5,786 nucleotides of DNA from Nitrospirota bacterium. Lineage in GTDB: Bacteria; Nitrospirota; Nitrospiria; SBBL01; Manganitrophaceae. The notes under the pieces were generated by a model, which saw only the letters and a program-made list of their open reading frames with translations, searched no databases and had not been told where the DNA came from. Where the stretch lies: assembly GCA_023248505.1 (NCBI GenBank), contig JAHFEM010000150.1, forward strand, positions 1 to 5,786, read 5' to 3'. The position numbers were made by a program, and so were the translations under genes. Each line of letters begins with the position of its first letter. Within the stretch, counting starts at the first letter, position 1. Shown here in pieces: positions 1 through 5,322 of the stretch.

Positions 1-1226
1 TCGAATCGTCGGCGCCATTGCTCATCTTCAGAAATCTCCGGCAAACGGGATCGGATCTCCTCATAGTATGTCTTCGCTTCTGTCTCCGAACGTTGTTTAT
101 CGAGCAGAGAAATAATCTTTGAATAGCATTGGATGGCCTCTTTTGACTCGCCCGACTTCTCAAAGTTTTCTCCCAGGAGTTGATAGGCCGAAATTTGCTC
201 CGGGTTCTCAGCAAGGTAAGATTGGATCAATGATCGGCTCTCTAGCTGAAGATTCGCAGATTCCGCAAGAGAGATTGTTTTTTGCAGAATCAAGAACGCC
301 TTGGGGAAGGAGCCTTGTTGGATGAAGTAACCGACCCACTTCGATAAGAAAGCAAAGGATTCCTCCGGCTGATCGTGAAGCGCTTCGTTAATCGCTTCGG
401 CGGCCGGCCAGTCGCCCTCCTGTAACGATTTTTCCATCCGTGCCGACAAGGGGATGGGTGCTTCCGGAAGGGGTTCGGAAAGAGGGGGACTGATCTGTTC
501 GATGGCGATTGGTTCGGTTTGAGGGGGTATTGATTTCTCGATCGTCTCTTGCGAGGGACGGGATAACTCTTTTTCCTCCGGCTCCTCCGGAATGATCTTG
601 CTTTCGGGTGATGCCGGCTCTTCGGTGAACGTAGGGTCTATTTTTAAGACCTGTTCGATGACTTGTTGCGCCTCGGAAGTCATCTGACGATCCTTGAAAA
701 TAGACAGAACTTTTCCGTATTCCTCGACGGCCTCTTTTGCGAGGCCCCACTTCTGGCAAATCTCAGCGAGTTTTTGGCGAACGGCGAAGTTCTTTGGATC
801 AAGATTGGCGAGTTTGCGATAGGCCGCAACGGAGGATTGGAGATTGCCCTCCTTTGCGTAATGTTTTGCAACCCTCAGATAGTCTTCAACGGCATTTGCA
901 ACCAATCCGCGCTCTGCATGGACATCCGCCAGTTTCTCATAGACATCCATGCGGGAGGGGTCGATTTTTACGATTTTTTTATAAACCGCGATGCTTTTTA
1001 ATTCGAATCCGGCCCCTCTGAAAGCATCGGCCGCTTTCAGATAAGCCGAAATGGCTTCTTGGGTATGATTTGCCTTTAAGTGGAGGTCACCGATCGTGTT
1101 ATAAATATTGCCGTCGTTGGGGGTCTCTGCAATGAGTTTTTGCCATTCCTCTATGGCCTTATCGATTTGCCCTTTTGCCGTGAGTTTTTGGGCTTTTTCG
1201 ATGATAGAACTCTTATCAGAAGACAA
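1..1226 (-). CDS. Tetratricopeptide-repeat (TPR) protein, N-terminal 408 codons, runs off the left edge
   Basis: The reading frame is open from a TTG at 1226-1224 to the window edge, so the protein has at least 408 residues and its C-terminus is not seen. Residues about 5-200 are TPR helical pairs with the usual small and aromatic spacing: KAIEEWQKLIAETPND near 23-38, IYNTIGDLHLKANHTQEAISAY near 41-62, then units ending in KIDP (87-90), NLDP (141-144) and KIDP (195-198). Residues about 200-260 form a Pro/Glu-rich linker. A second helical block follows, with a TPR-like unit near 345-372 (AYQLLGENFEKSGESKEAI). I see no signal peptide or membrane segment, so a cytoplasmic scaffold is likely. The start is fixed by an in-frame TAA just upstream at about 1254-1252, the absence of any ATG in between, and a GAGGGG ribosome site six bases before the TTG. 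Similar N-terminal TPR arrays occur in uncharacterised deltaproteobacterial-type proteins. The partner and pathway are unknown. TPR assignment is firm; function is not. Confidence 0.9.
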   Translation of the reverse strand, partial: MSSDKSSIIEKAQKLTAKGQIDKAIEEWQKLIAETPNDGNIYNTIGDLHLKANHTQEAISAYLKAADAFRGAGFELKSIAVYKKIVKIDPSRMDVYEKLADVHAERGLVANAVEDYLRVAKHYAKEGNLQSSVAAYRKLANLDPKNFAVRQKLAEICQKWGLAKEAVEEYGKVLSIFKDRQMTSEAQQVIEQVLKIDPTFTEEPASPESKIIPEEPEEKELSRPSQETIEKSIPPQTEPIAIEQISPPLSEPLPEAPIPLSARMEKSLQEGDWPAAEAINEALHDQPEESFAFLSKWVGYFIQQGSFPKAFLILQKTISLAESANLQLESRSLIQSYLAENPEQISAYQLLGENFEKSGESKEAIQCYSKIISLLDKQRSETEAKTYYEEIRSRLPEISEDEQWRRRF

Positions 1227-1232
1227 AGATAT

Positions 1233-1238
1233 CCCCTC
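1233..1238 (-). promoter_or_regulatory. Ribosome binding site that sets the TTG start of the TPR gene
   Basis: On the minus strand GAGGGG lies six bases before TTG at 1226. No ATG or GTG is available in this frame between the upstream in-frame TAA and this TTG, so the site and the stop together make TTG the probable start. Confidence 0.65.
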
Positions 1239-1255
1239 GGTGTACTCGTATTAAG

Positions 1256-1284
1256 GAGATATCATAGAACCCCCAATGTGTCAA
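1256..1284 (-). promoter_or_regulatory. Probable sigma70 promoter of the TPR gene
   Basis: Read on the minus strand, a perfect TTGACA (-35, 1284-1279) is followed after 17 bases by TATCTC (-10, 1261-1256). A TG one base before the hexamer forms an extended -10, which would compensate for the weak hexamer. The predicted start near 1249 leaves a 5' leader of about 23 bases containing the GAGGGG ribosome site. The -35 box begins six bases past the base of the upstream terminator stem. Spacing and position are seen directly; activity is inferred. Confidence 0.6.
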
Positions 1285-1289
1285 GAAAA

Positions 1290-1345
1290 CCGCACAAAAA
1301 GCCTGCTGGTTTATAGCCAGATTAAACCGCAGGCTTTTTGTGCGG
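1290..1345 (-). terminator. Strong intrinsic terminator downstream of the small lipoprotein gene
   Basis: Two perfectly complementary 17-base arms (1290-1306 and 1329-1345) are extended inward by GGTTTA/TAAACC across a one-base bulge, with a 9-base loop. The minus-strand transcript has A5-GCCTGC before the loop and GCAGGC-U5 after it, and a second T-rich run (TTTTC) past the stem base. It starts 15 bases after the lipoprotein stop codon and precedes the TPR promoter, so it should insulate the two minus-strand genes. The symmetric A and T tracts would also let it work on the plus strand, although no plus-strand gene reads into it here. Confidence 0.9.
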
Positions 1346-1360
1346 CTGTAAATTTAAACT

Positions 1361-1573
1361 CTATTTGCCCGGCTCTGCGGGTGCTCCGCCTGGGGCCGCA
1401 GGAGGCGTCTCAGGTGCCCCGCCCGGCGCTGCCGGAGGCGTCTCAGGAGGTGTGGTCGGTTTCGGTGCTTCAGCAGGTGTTTGTGGTTTTTCTTCATGTT
1501 TCGGTCGATCGTAGCAGCCCGTCAAACCGGCCGCAACAATCAAAACGGCGACGATCCTCATCCAGTTTTTCAT
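1361..1573 (-). CDS. Small proline-rich lipoprotein, 70 aa
   Basis: The product has a classic lipoprotein signal: positively charged N-terminus (MKNWMR), hydrophobic core at residues 7-16, and lipobox LTGC with the lipidated cysteine at residue 20. The mature part is only 51 residues. A short charged stretch (YDRPKHEEKP) is followed by a Pro/Ala/Gly/Glu/Thr-rich tail containing two exact copies of ETPPAAPGGAP. Residue 2 of the mature protein is Tyr, not the Asp that retains lipoproteins in the inner membrane of enterobacteria, so an outer-membrane location is plausible if that rule holds here. An AGGGGAAG ribosome site lies a few bases before the ATG. It has its own promoter and terminator, so it looks monocistronic. 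It is divergent from lptF. No known domain is recognisable; the tail looks disordered and could act as a periplasmic spacer. Function unknown. Confidence 0.85.
   Translation of the reverse strand: MKNWMRIVAVLIVAAGLTGCYDRPKHEEKPQTPAEAPKPTTPPETPPAAPGGAPETPPAAPGGAPAEPGK
1379..1444 (-). repeat. Two 33-bp in-frame tandem repeats within the lipoprotein gene
   Basis: Units at 1412-1444 and 1379-1411 each encode ETPPAAPGGAP. The peptides are identical, but six of the eleven codons differ, always at the third base (for example CCG/CCT, GCA/GCG, GGG/GGA). The duplication is therefore not fresh, and the amino-acid sequence has been kept while the DNA drifted. Confidence 0.9.
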
Positions 1574-1660
1574 TTTAACTTCCCCTTTCGTTCAACAAAG
1601 TTGAGCCTGTTTAAATATCTCGAGAGCGAGTGTGATCTTCCCAGTCAAAATGGGATCTGG

Positions 1661-1689
1661 TTTTTAGCATACTCTCCTTCTTCTGTCAA
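1661..1689 (-). promoter_or_regulatory. Probable sigma70 promoter of the small lipoprotein gene
   Basis: On the minus strand a perfect TTGACA (1689-1684) is followed after exactly 17 bases by TAAAAA (1666-1661), with a TG one base before the hexamer (extended -10). The architecture matches that of the TPR promoter. The predicted start near 1654 gives a leader of about 80 bases before the ATG at 1573. No other candidate in the leader has comparable matches. Confidence 0.65.
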
Positions 1690-1706
1690 TATCAAAACGA
1701 ACCATA

Positions 1707-1735
1707 TTTACATTGAATCGCATCCAATGTATATT
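1707..1735 (+). promoter_or_regulatory. Probable sigma70 promoter of the lptFG operon, placed almost on the start codon
   Basis: TTTACA (1707-1712, five of six consensus bases) and TATATT (1730-1735, five of six) are separated by 17 bases. The usual initiation distance puts the transcript start near A1742, three bases before the lptF ATG at 1745. Its -35 box lies 17 bp from the -35 box of the divergent lipoprotein promoter (1684-1689), so the two promoters stand back to back. Confidence 0.6.
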
Positions 1736-1744
1736 GTCAGCACG

Positions 1745-2875
1745 ATGATCCGGATACTTGACCGTTACATTCTCAAAGAGCTCCTGGTTCCTTTCTTTTT
1801 CGGCATTTTTATACTAACATTTTTAATTCTGATCCATCAACTCTTGAAATTGATGGAATTGGTCATCGATAAAGGGGTTGATCTTCTCAGCGTCGGACAA
1901 ATCTTTCTCACCCTCCTTCCTTCATTCTTTTTGTTGACCATTCCCATGGCGGCCCTGATGGCCTCTGTGATGACCTTTAATCGGCTCTCATACGACAATG
2001 AAATTATTGCGCTGAAGTCGGCCGGCGTCGGATTTTATCGCTTCCTCCGTCCCGTCCTTTTCTTCTCGGTGGGTGCGGCACTCTTGACATTATTTATGGG
2101 AATGATTGCCCAGCCTTGGGGCGGTGGCTCCTTCAATTCTTTGGCGATGAGGATTCTGAAAAAAAGGGCCAGCGTTGGAATCGAAGAGGGGAAATTCAAG
2201 GGAACGTTTTCCAACATCGTCATCTACGTTGAATCGATGCCGACCTTCACGGAAATGGAAGGGGTTTTCATTTACGATACCCGGGATCCATCGTCTCCAA
2301 AGGTCATCATCGCCAAAAAAGGGGTCCTCTTAAATGATCCCGACACCGGAACGATCGAATTCCATCTCTTGAACGGGAGCCTCCACGCAAAACGAAAAGA
2401 TGACTCGGACTATCAGCGTGTCGTCTTTTCCACCTACGATTTGAAATTGGATTTGGGATCGGTCCTTCAGGGGGGAAACACCAATTTAGAAACGCCCACC
2501 TATCAGGAGATTAAACAGAAACTTGAAGCGTCCGGCGGAAAGGACCTCCGCACCTTGCGGCTTTTGTCCGAATTTTATAAGAATTTCTCGTTCTCGCTCG
2601 CTTCTCTCGTGTTCGGAATTGTAGGCGTTCCTTTGGGCATCATCTCAGGAAGAACGGGCCGCTTGGGCGGATTCACTTTTGGGATCGGGCTCATTACCCT
2701 TTACTATCTACTCAGCACGTTGGGTGATTACTTGATCACGATCCAACTCGCAACGCCTTTTCTGGCGGTTTGGGTGCCCCACCTCGCACTGATCCCTCTG
2801 ACCCTTTATCTCTTGAGAGGGATGGCGCAGGAGTCTTATCCCAGATTTCTCCAACTCGGTAATAAGAGGCCGTAA
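1745..2875 (+). CDS. lptF: LptF, LPS export ABC transporter permease (YjgP/YjgQ family), 376 aa
   Basis: This is an inner-membrane subunit of LptB2FG, which uses ATP hydrolysis by LptB to extract LPS from the inner membrane. It has the family layout: N-terminal ILDRYILKELLVPF, membrane segments near residues 16-36, 50-77 and 102-123, a periplasmic jellyroll-like domain about 125-270, and three more segments near 281-300, 306-330 and 335-357. The cytoplasmic coupling helix is YDNEIIALKSAG (83-94); its Glu86 matches the conserved glutamate known to contact LptB. The C-terminal GVPLGIISGRTGR favours LptF over LptG. The frame stays open upstream to an ATG at 1481, but that extension is antisense to the lipoprotein gene and unlike the family. 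ATG 1745 gives the normal N-terminus; ATG 1727 would add six residues but overlaps the promoter. There is no Shine-Dalgarno sequence before either. lptG follows after one base. Confidence 0.93.
   Translation: MIRILDRYILKELLVPFFFGIFILTFLILIHQLLKLMELVIDKGVDLLSVGQIFLTLLPSFFLLTIPMAALMASVMTFNRLSYDNEIIALKSAGVGFYRFLRPVLFFSVGAALLTLFMGMIAQPWGGGSFNSLAMRILKKRASVGIEEGKFKGTFSNIVIYVESMPTFTEMEGVFIYDTRDPSSPKVIIAKKGVLLNDPDTGTIEFHLLNGSLHAKRKDDSDYQRVVFSTYDLKLDLGSVLQGGNTNLETPTYQEIKQKLEASGGKDLRTLRLLSEFYKNFSFSLASLVFGIVGVPLGIISGRTGRLGGFTFGIGLITLYYLLSTLGDYLITIQLATPFLAVWVPHLALIPLTLYLLRGMAQESYPRFLQLGNKRP
2864..2869 (+). promoter_or_regulatory. Ribosome binding site for lptG, inside the end of lptF
   Basis: AAGAGG lies seven bases before the GTG start at 2877 and overlaps the last codons of lptF. 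It supports GTG as the lptG start and translational coupling of the pair. Confidence 0.7.
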
Positions 2876-2876
2876 C

Positions 2877-3959
2877 GTGTCGATCATTTCACGATATATT
2901 CTAAAAGAATATTTGAAGTTCTTTTCGATCACGCTGTCGCTTCTCTCCATCGTTTATCTGATGATCGAGTTTTTGGAAAAGATCCGAAAGTTTTCCGAGC
3001 GCGATGCGGATCTTCTCTTGGTCATTCAATATTTCCTCTATAAGCTTCCGAGGATTATCTTCGACATTGCTCCCATGGCGGTTCTCATCGCCACCTTTCT
3101 TACGTTGGGCATGTTGTCGAGGAACAATGAGATCATTGCATTCAAAAGTTCGGGAGTCAGTCTTTTAAAGCTGACCACGCCCCTTCTCCTCTTCGGGTTG
3201 TTTTTAAGCGGTGTTTTCTTCTTTCTGAACGGCACCTTGGTCCCATCGACCTACAAGAAAGCAAGAACAATTCAGGAGGTCACGATCGAGAAGAAGAGTA
3301 CGGACGGAAAATTGGTTCAAAACAAAATCTGGCTTCGACTCGACAGCCGAACATTGTTTAATATCGAATTGGTGGAACCCAACAAACGAAAAATGTACGG
3401 GGTCAATATCTATTATCTGGGAAGTGACTTCTCCTTGCCGGAGACGGTCGAGGCCGAAGGGCTGACATACAAGAACGGAAACTGGTACTTATCCAACGGG
3501 CTTCATCGTACGTTTCAGCCGGACGGAACCGTCCAGATCAAACGGTTTGATGAGGAAGTCATCTCAATCAATAAGAAGCCCGAGGATTTTCAACAGGCGG
3601 CCGCCCAGTCCGAGGAGATGACTTACCGCCATCTTCAATCCTATATTGACCAGCTCTCCAGGGATGGATTTGACGCCACGCGATACCATGTCGATCTGCT
3701 CGGCAAGCAGGCCTTCCCGTTTGTCAACCTCATGATGGTTCTCGTGGGGATTCCTTTTGCCCTTCAGGACCGAAGGAGTGCGGCGGTGGCTCGGGGGGCG
3801 GCGATCAGCCTCTCTCTGGGGCTGCTTTACTGGCTTGTTTTTTCGGTGACCATTTCGCTCGGTCACGTGAACGCGCTCTCCCCCTGGCTCTCCGCCTGGG
3901 GGGCCAATCTCCTCTTTTTGGGAATCGGCAGCTATCTCTTTTTGAATATCCGCCATTAA
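2877..3959 (+). CDS. lptG: LptG, LPS export ABC transporter permease (YjgP/YjgQ family), 360 aa
   Basis: This is the partner of LptF in the LptB2FG exporter of the inner membrane. The start is GTG, one base after the lptF stop. The N-terminus SIISRYILKEYLKFF is followed by membrane segments near residues 16-34, 58-80 and 100-121, a periplasmic domain about 125-270, and three C-terminal segments near 280-296, 305-327 and 336-357. The coupling helix SRNNEIIAFKSSG (81-93) carries Glu85, equivalent to the LptB-contacting glutamate. The stretch YIDQLSRDGFDATRYHVDL (255-273), followed by FPFVNLMMVLVGIPF, is characteristic of LptG and separates it from LptF. Length is normal for the family. The gene ends 3 bp from the stop of the convergent EndoQ gene, and no terminator hairpin fits between them. 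lptF-lptG adjacency is common in proteobacteria and related diderms. Confidence 0.93.
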   Translation: MSIISRYILKEYLKFFSITLSLLSIVYLMIEFLEKIRKFSERDADLLLVIQYFLYKLPRIIFDIAPMAVLIATFLTLGMLSRNNEIIAFKSSGVSLLKLTTPLLLFGLFLSGVFFFLNGTLVPSTYKKARTIQEVTIEKKSTDGKLVQNKIWLRLDSRTLFNIELVEPNKRKMYGVNIYYLGSDFSLPETVEAEGLTYKNGNWYLSNGLHRTFQPDGTVQIKRFDEEVISINKKPEDFQQAAAQSEEMTYRHLQSYIDQLSRDGFDATRYHVDLLGKQAFPFVNLMMVLVGIPFALQDRRSAAVARGAAISLSLGLLYWLVFSVTISLGHVNALSPWLSAWGANLLFLGIGSYLFLNIRH

Positions 3960-3962
3960 CCG

Positions 3963-5186
3963 TTATTTCAAAACCGAAATCTTTCCATAGAGGCCGTCGT
4001 AGCCGGGCACTTTGGTCACCTTTCCCGATCGCATTCGCAGAATCCCCTCCAGGATCAGGGGCGGAACGAAGAATGCGAGCGTCTCCGGGGGGAGGTCGAT
4101 CAGAATTCGCATCTCATTTTCGCCCGCGGCGATGAGACGATCGTAGGTTTCCGTCACCCCCTTGGCTTCCACCCGCCTTCCCATGGCCTCTGCAATGATC
4201 TCGATGAGCGGGACAAGATAACGCGCCGGGATTTTTTCCCGAGGGGACTCGGACTCCGGCCGATCGGCCAGGTCCTCCACCCGATGCAGAACGCCGATCG
4301 TCAGCCGCTTGCCGCAGACCGGGCATTTCCGGTTGCGCTCCCGCGTTTCCTGAGGATCAAGGGAGATGCCACAGCCGCGATGGCCGTCGTAGTGATACTT
4401 CCCCTCTTCCGGATAAAACTCGATCGTGTATAAGAATCGGGTTGGATCTTGGCTCCGAATCGCAGATCGAATCGCTTCGATATCGGCCGCTGCCTCCAGG
4501 ACAGTCGCCTCTCGTCCCAGCTTCGGAAGGGAGTGGGCGTCCGAATTGGAAATCAGCGGAACTTGATCGAGCGCCGACACGCGCCGGTTCATCGCCGGAT
4601 CGGAAGAAAGCCCGGTCTCCACCCCATCTATGGCCGAAATGGATTTGCCCAAGGCCTCCTCCAGAGAATCAAAACCGGAGAAAGCCCCAAAGAGGGAAAA
4701 CCAGGGGGACCAGATATGGGCCGGGATGATCCAGCACGCTTCCGAGATACTCCGGGCGGTGTCGATGCAGTCGGTGAGGGAGAGCCAGAGCTTGGGGCGG
4801 CCGTCTTCCTTCAGCTCTCCGTGCGGCTGGAAGGCGGCATTGATTTTGTCGGCCACGGCGAAAGAAGGCGCCACGATAATCAAGTGTATCTTCCGCCACT
4901 TTTCGTTTTGTTTGAAGAAGAGGCCGACCTCGCTCGACAGAACAAATCGCATCGTCGGTTCCCCTTCGGTCTCCTTTCGATGAGATTTCAAACGGAAGAG
5001 CCCCGGCTCGGCCGGCGCCATGATCTCCTTCAACTGGGCCAGATAGACGGGATGCGTGAAGTCGCCGGTCCCGAGGAGGTTGAGGCCTTTCTTCGCCGCC
5101 CACGCGGCTATCTGGGCCGGCTCCATCTGGGGACTGGTTGCGGCGCTGTATTTGGAATGTAAATGAAAGTCAGAGATCCATCTCAT
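3963..5186 (-). CDS. endoQ: Endonuclease Q (EndoQ)-family PHP-domain DNA repair nuclease, 407 aa
   Basis: EndoQ, first described in Thermococcales archaea, nicks DNA on the 5' side of deaminated bases (uracil, hypoxanthine, xanthine) and abasic sites. The N-terminal PHP metal-binding domain shows DFHLHSKYS (6-14; His8, His10), GTGDFTHP (39-46), SSEVG (84-88; Glu86), KIHLIIV (99-105; His101), PAHIWSPWFSLFG (155-167; His157) and ISNSDAHSLPKLGREA (212-227; Asp216, His218), so the metal ligands look intact. EFYPEEGKYHYDGHRGC (256-272), then CPVCGKRLTIGVLHRVEDLADR (split 288-297 and 298-309), form the EndoQ-type zinc-binding region: Cys272, Cys288 and Cys291 plus probably a nearby His. A helical C-terminal part follows. 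Full length matches the family. An AAAGGAG ribosome site six bases before the ATG fixes the start. Such proteins are often labelled 'PHP domain' or 'UvrD helicase' in databases; there is no helicase motif here. Family call is confident; substrate in this organism is inferred. Confidence 0.88.
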   Translation of the reverse strand: MRWISDFHLHSKYSAATSPQMEPAQIAAWAAKKGLNLLGTGDFTHPVYLAQLKEIMAPAEPGLFRLKSHRKETEGEPTMRFVLSSEVGLFFKQNEKWRKIHLIIVAPSFAVADKINAAFQPHGELKEDGRPKLWLSLTDCIDTARSISEACWIIPAHIWSPWFSLFGAFSGFDSLEEALGKSISAIDGVETGLSSDPAMNRRVSALDQVPLISNSDAHSLPKLGREATVLEAAADIEAIRSAIRSQDPTRFLYTIEFYPEEGKYHYDGHRGCGISLDPQETRERNRKCPVCGKRLTIGVLHRVEDLADRPESESPREKIPARYLVPLIEIIAEAMGRRVEAKGVTETYDRLIAAGENEMRILIDLPPETLAFFVPPLILEGILRMRSGKVTKVPGYDGLYGKISVLK

Positions 5187-5192
5187 CTTCGT

Positions 5193-5199
5193 CTCCTTT
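5193..5199 (-). promoter_or_regulatory. Ribosome binding site of the EndoQ gene
   Basis: AAAGGAG on the minus strand, six bases before the ATG at 5186, is a near-ideal site. I could not find a convincing -35/-10 pair for this gene between 5200 and 5320. Confidence 0.75.
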
Positions 5200-5262
5200 C
5201 AACGTAGCACCTTTGTGAAATTGGATTCAATCGGGCGCGTTCATCGCCGCCGGGGCTGAACC

Positions 5263-5292
5263 TTGACCGTCCCGGATCAATACGGTCATAAT
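5263..5292 (+). promoter_or_regulatory. Probable sigma70 promoter of the hsp20 gene
   Basis: TTGACC (5263-5268) and CATAAT (5287-5292), each five of six consensus bases, are separated by 18 bases. The start is predicted near 5299, giving a leader of about 24 bases that contains the AGGAGGT ribosome site. It looks like a housekeeping promoter rather than a sigma32 heat-shock promoter, and there is no CIRCE element. Confidence 0.55.
5264..5288. promoter_or_regulatory. Inverted repeat overlapping the hsp20 promoter, candidate operator
   Basis: TGACCGT (5264-5270) and ACGGTCA (5282-5288) are perfect inverted copies separated by 11 bases. One arm covers most of the -35 box, and the other touches the first two bases of the -10 box. 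A dimeric regulator bound here would block polymerase. It does not match CIRCE (TTAGCACTC/GAGTGCTAA) or the HspR HAIR motif. The dyad is seen; the role as operator is inferred. Confidence 0.4.
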
Positions 5293-5308
5293 CAAATAAA
5301 GTCGTGAG

Positions 5309-5315
5309 AGGAGGT
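5309..5315 (+). promoter_or_regulatory. Ribosome binding site deciding the hsp20 start
   Basis: A full AGGAGGT lies one base before ATG 5317 and seven bases before ATG 5323. Only the second spacing is suitable for initiation, so 5323 is chosen as the start over the in-frame ATG two codons upstream. Confidence 0.8.
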
Positions 5316-5322
5316 CATGTCG

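Noticed and set aside
388..759. 123-residue minus-strand frame and smaller plus-strand frames at 663-1021
   Set aside because: They are shadows of the TPR gene in other frames; their composition is Arg/Ser/Gly-rich and non-protein-like.
1634..1657. Small hairpin (GATCCCA paired with TGGG-AAG-ATC, 3-base bulge) at the start of the lipoprotein leader
   Set aside because: The predicted transcript start falls inside the stem, the helix is short and bulged, and no riboswitch or thermometer pattern is evident.
1481..1744. Upstream extension of the lptF frame to an ATG at 1481 (88 extra residues)
   Set aside because: It overlaps the lipoprotein gene in antisense, crosses both divergent promoters, and adds residues unlike any LptF N-terminus. 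The family-typical start is ATG 1745.
3564..3956. 130-residue minus-strand frame opposite the end of lptG
   Set aside because: It is antisense to a conserved LptG C-terminus and shows no start signal or domain.
4449..5162. 237-residue open frame on the plus strand
   Set aside because: It is antisense to the well-supported EndoQ gene, rich in Arg/Gly/Pro as expected from a GC-rich shadow frame, with no recognisable domain.
3700..5186. Higher GC content in the end of lptG and in EndoQ than in lptF, as a possible transfer boundary
   Set aside because: The rise begins inside lptG and continues into hsp20, so it does not mark the EndoQ gene ends. There are no repeats or mobility genes at the edges.
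5187..5322. CIRCE, HAIR or a sigma32 promoter in front of hsp20
   Set aside because: None of these motifs is present; only a sigma70-like promoter with a different dyad is seen.
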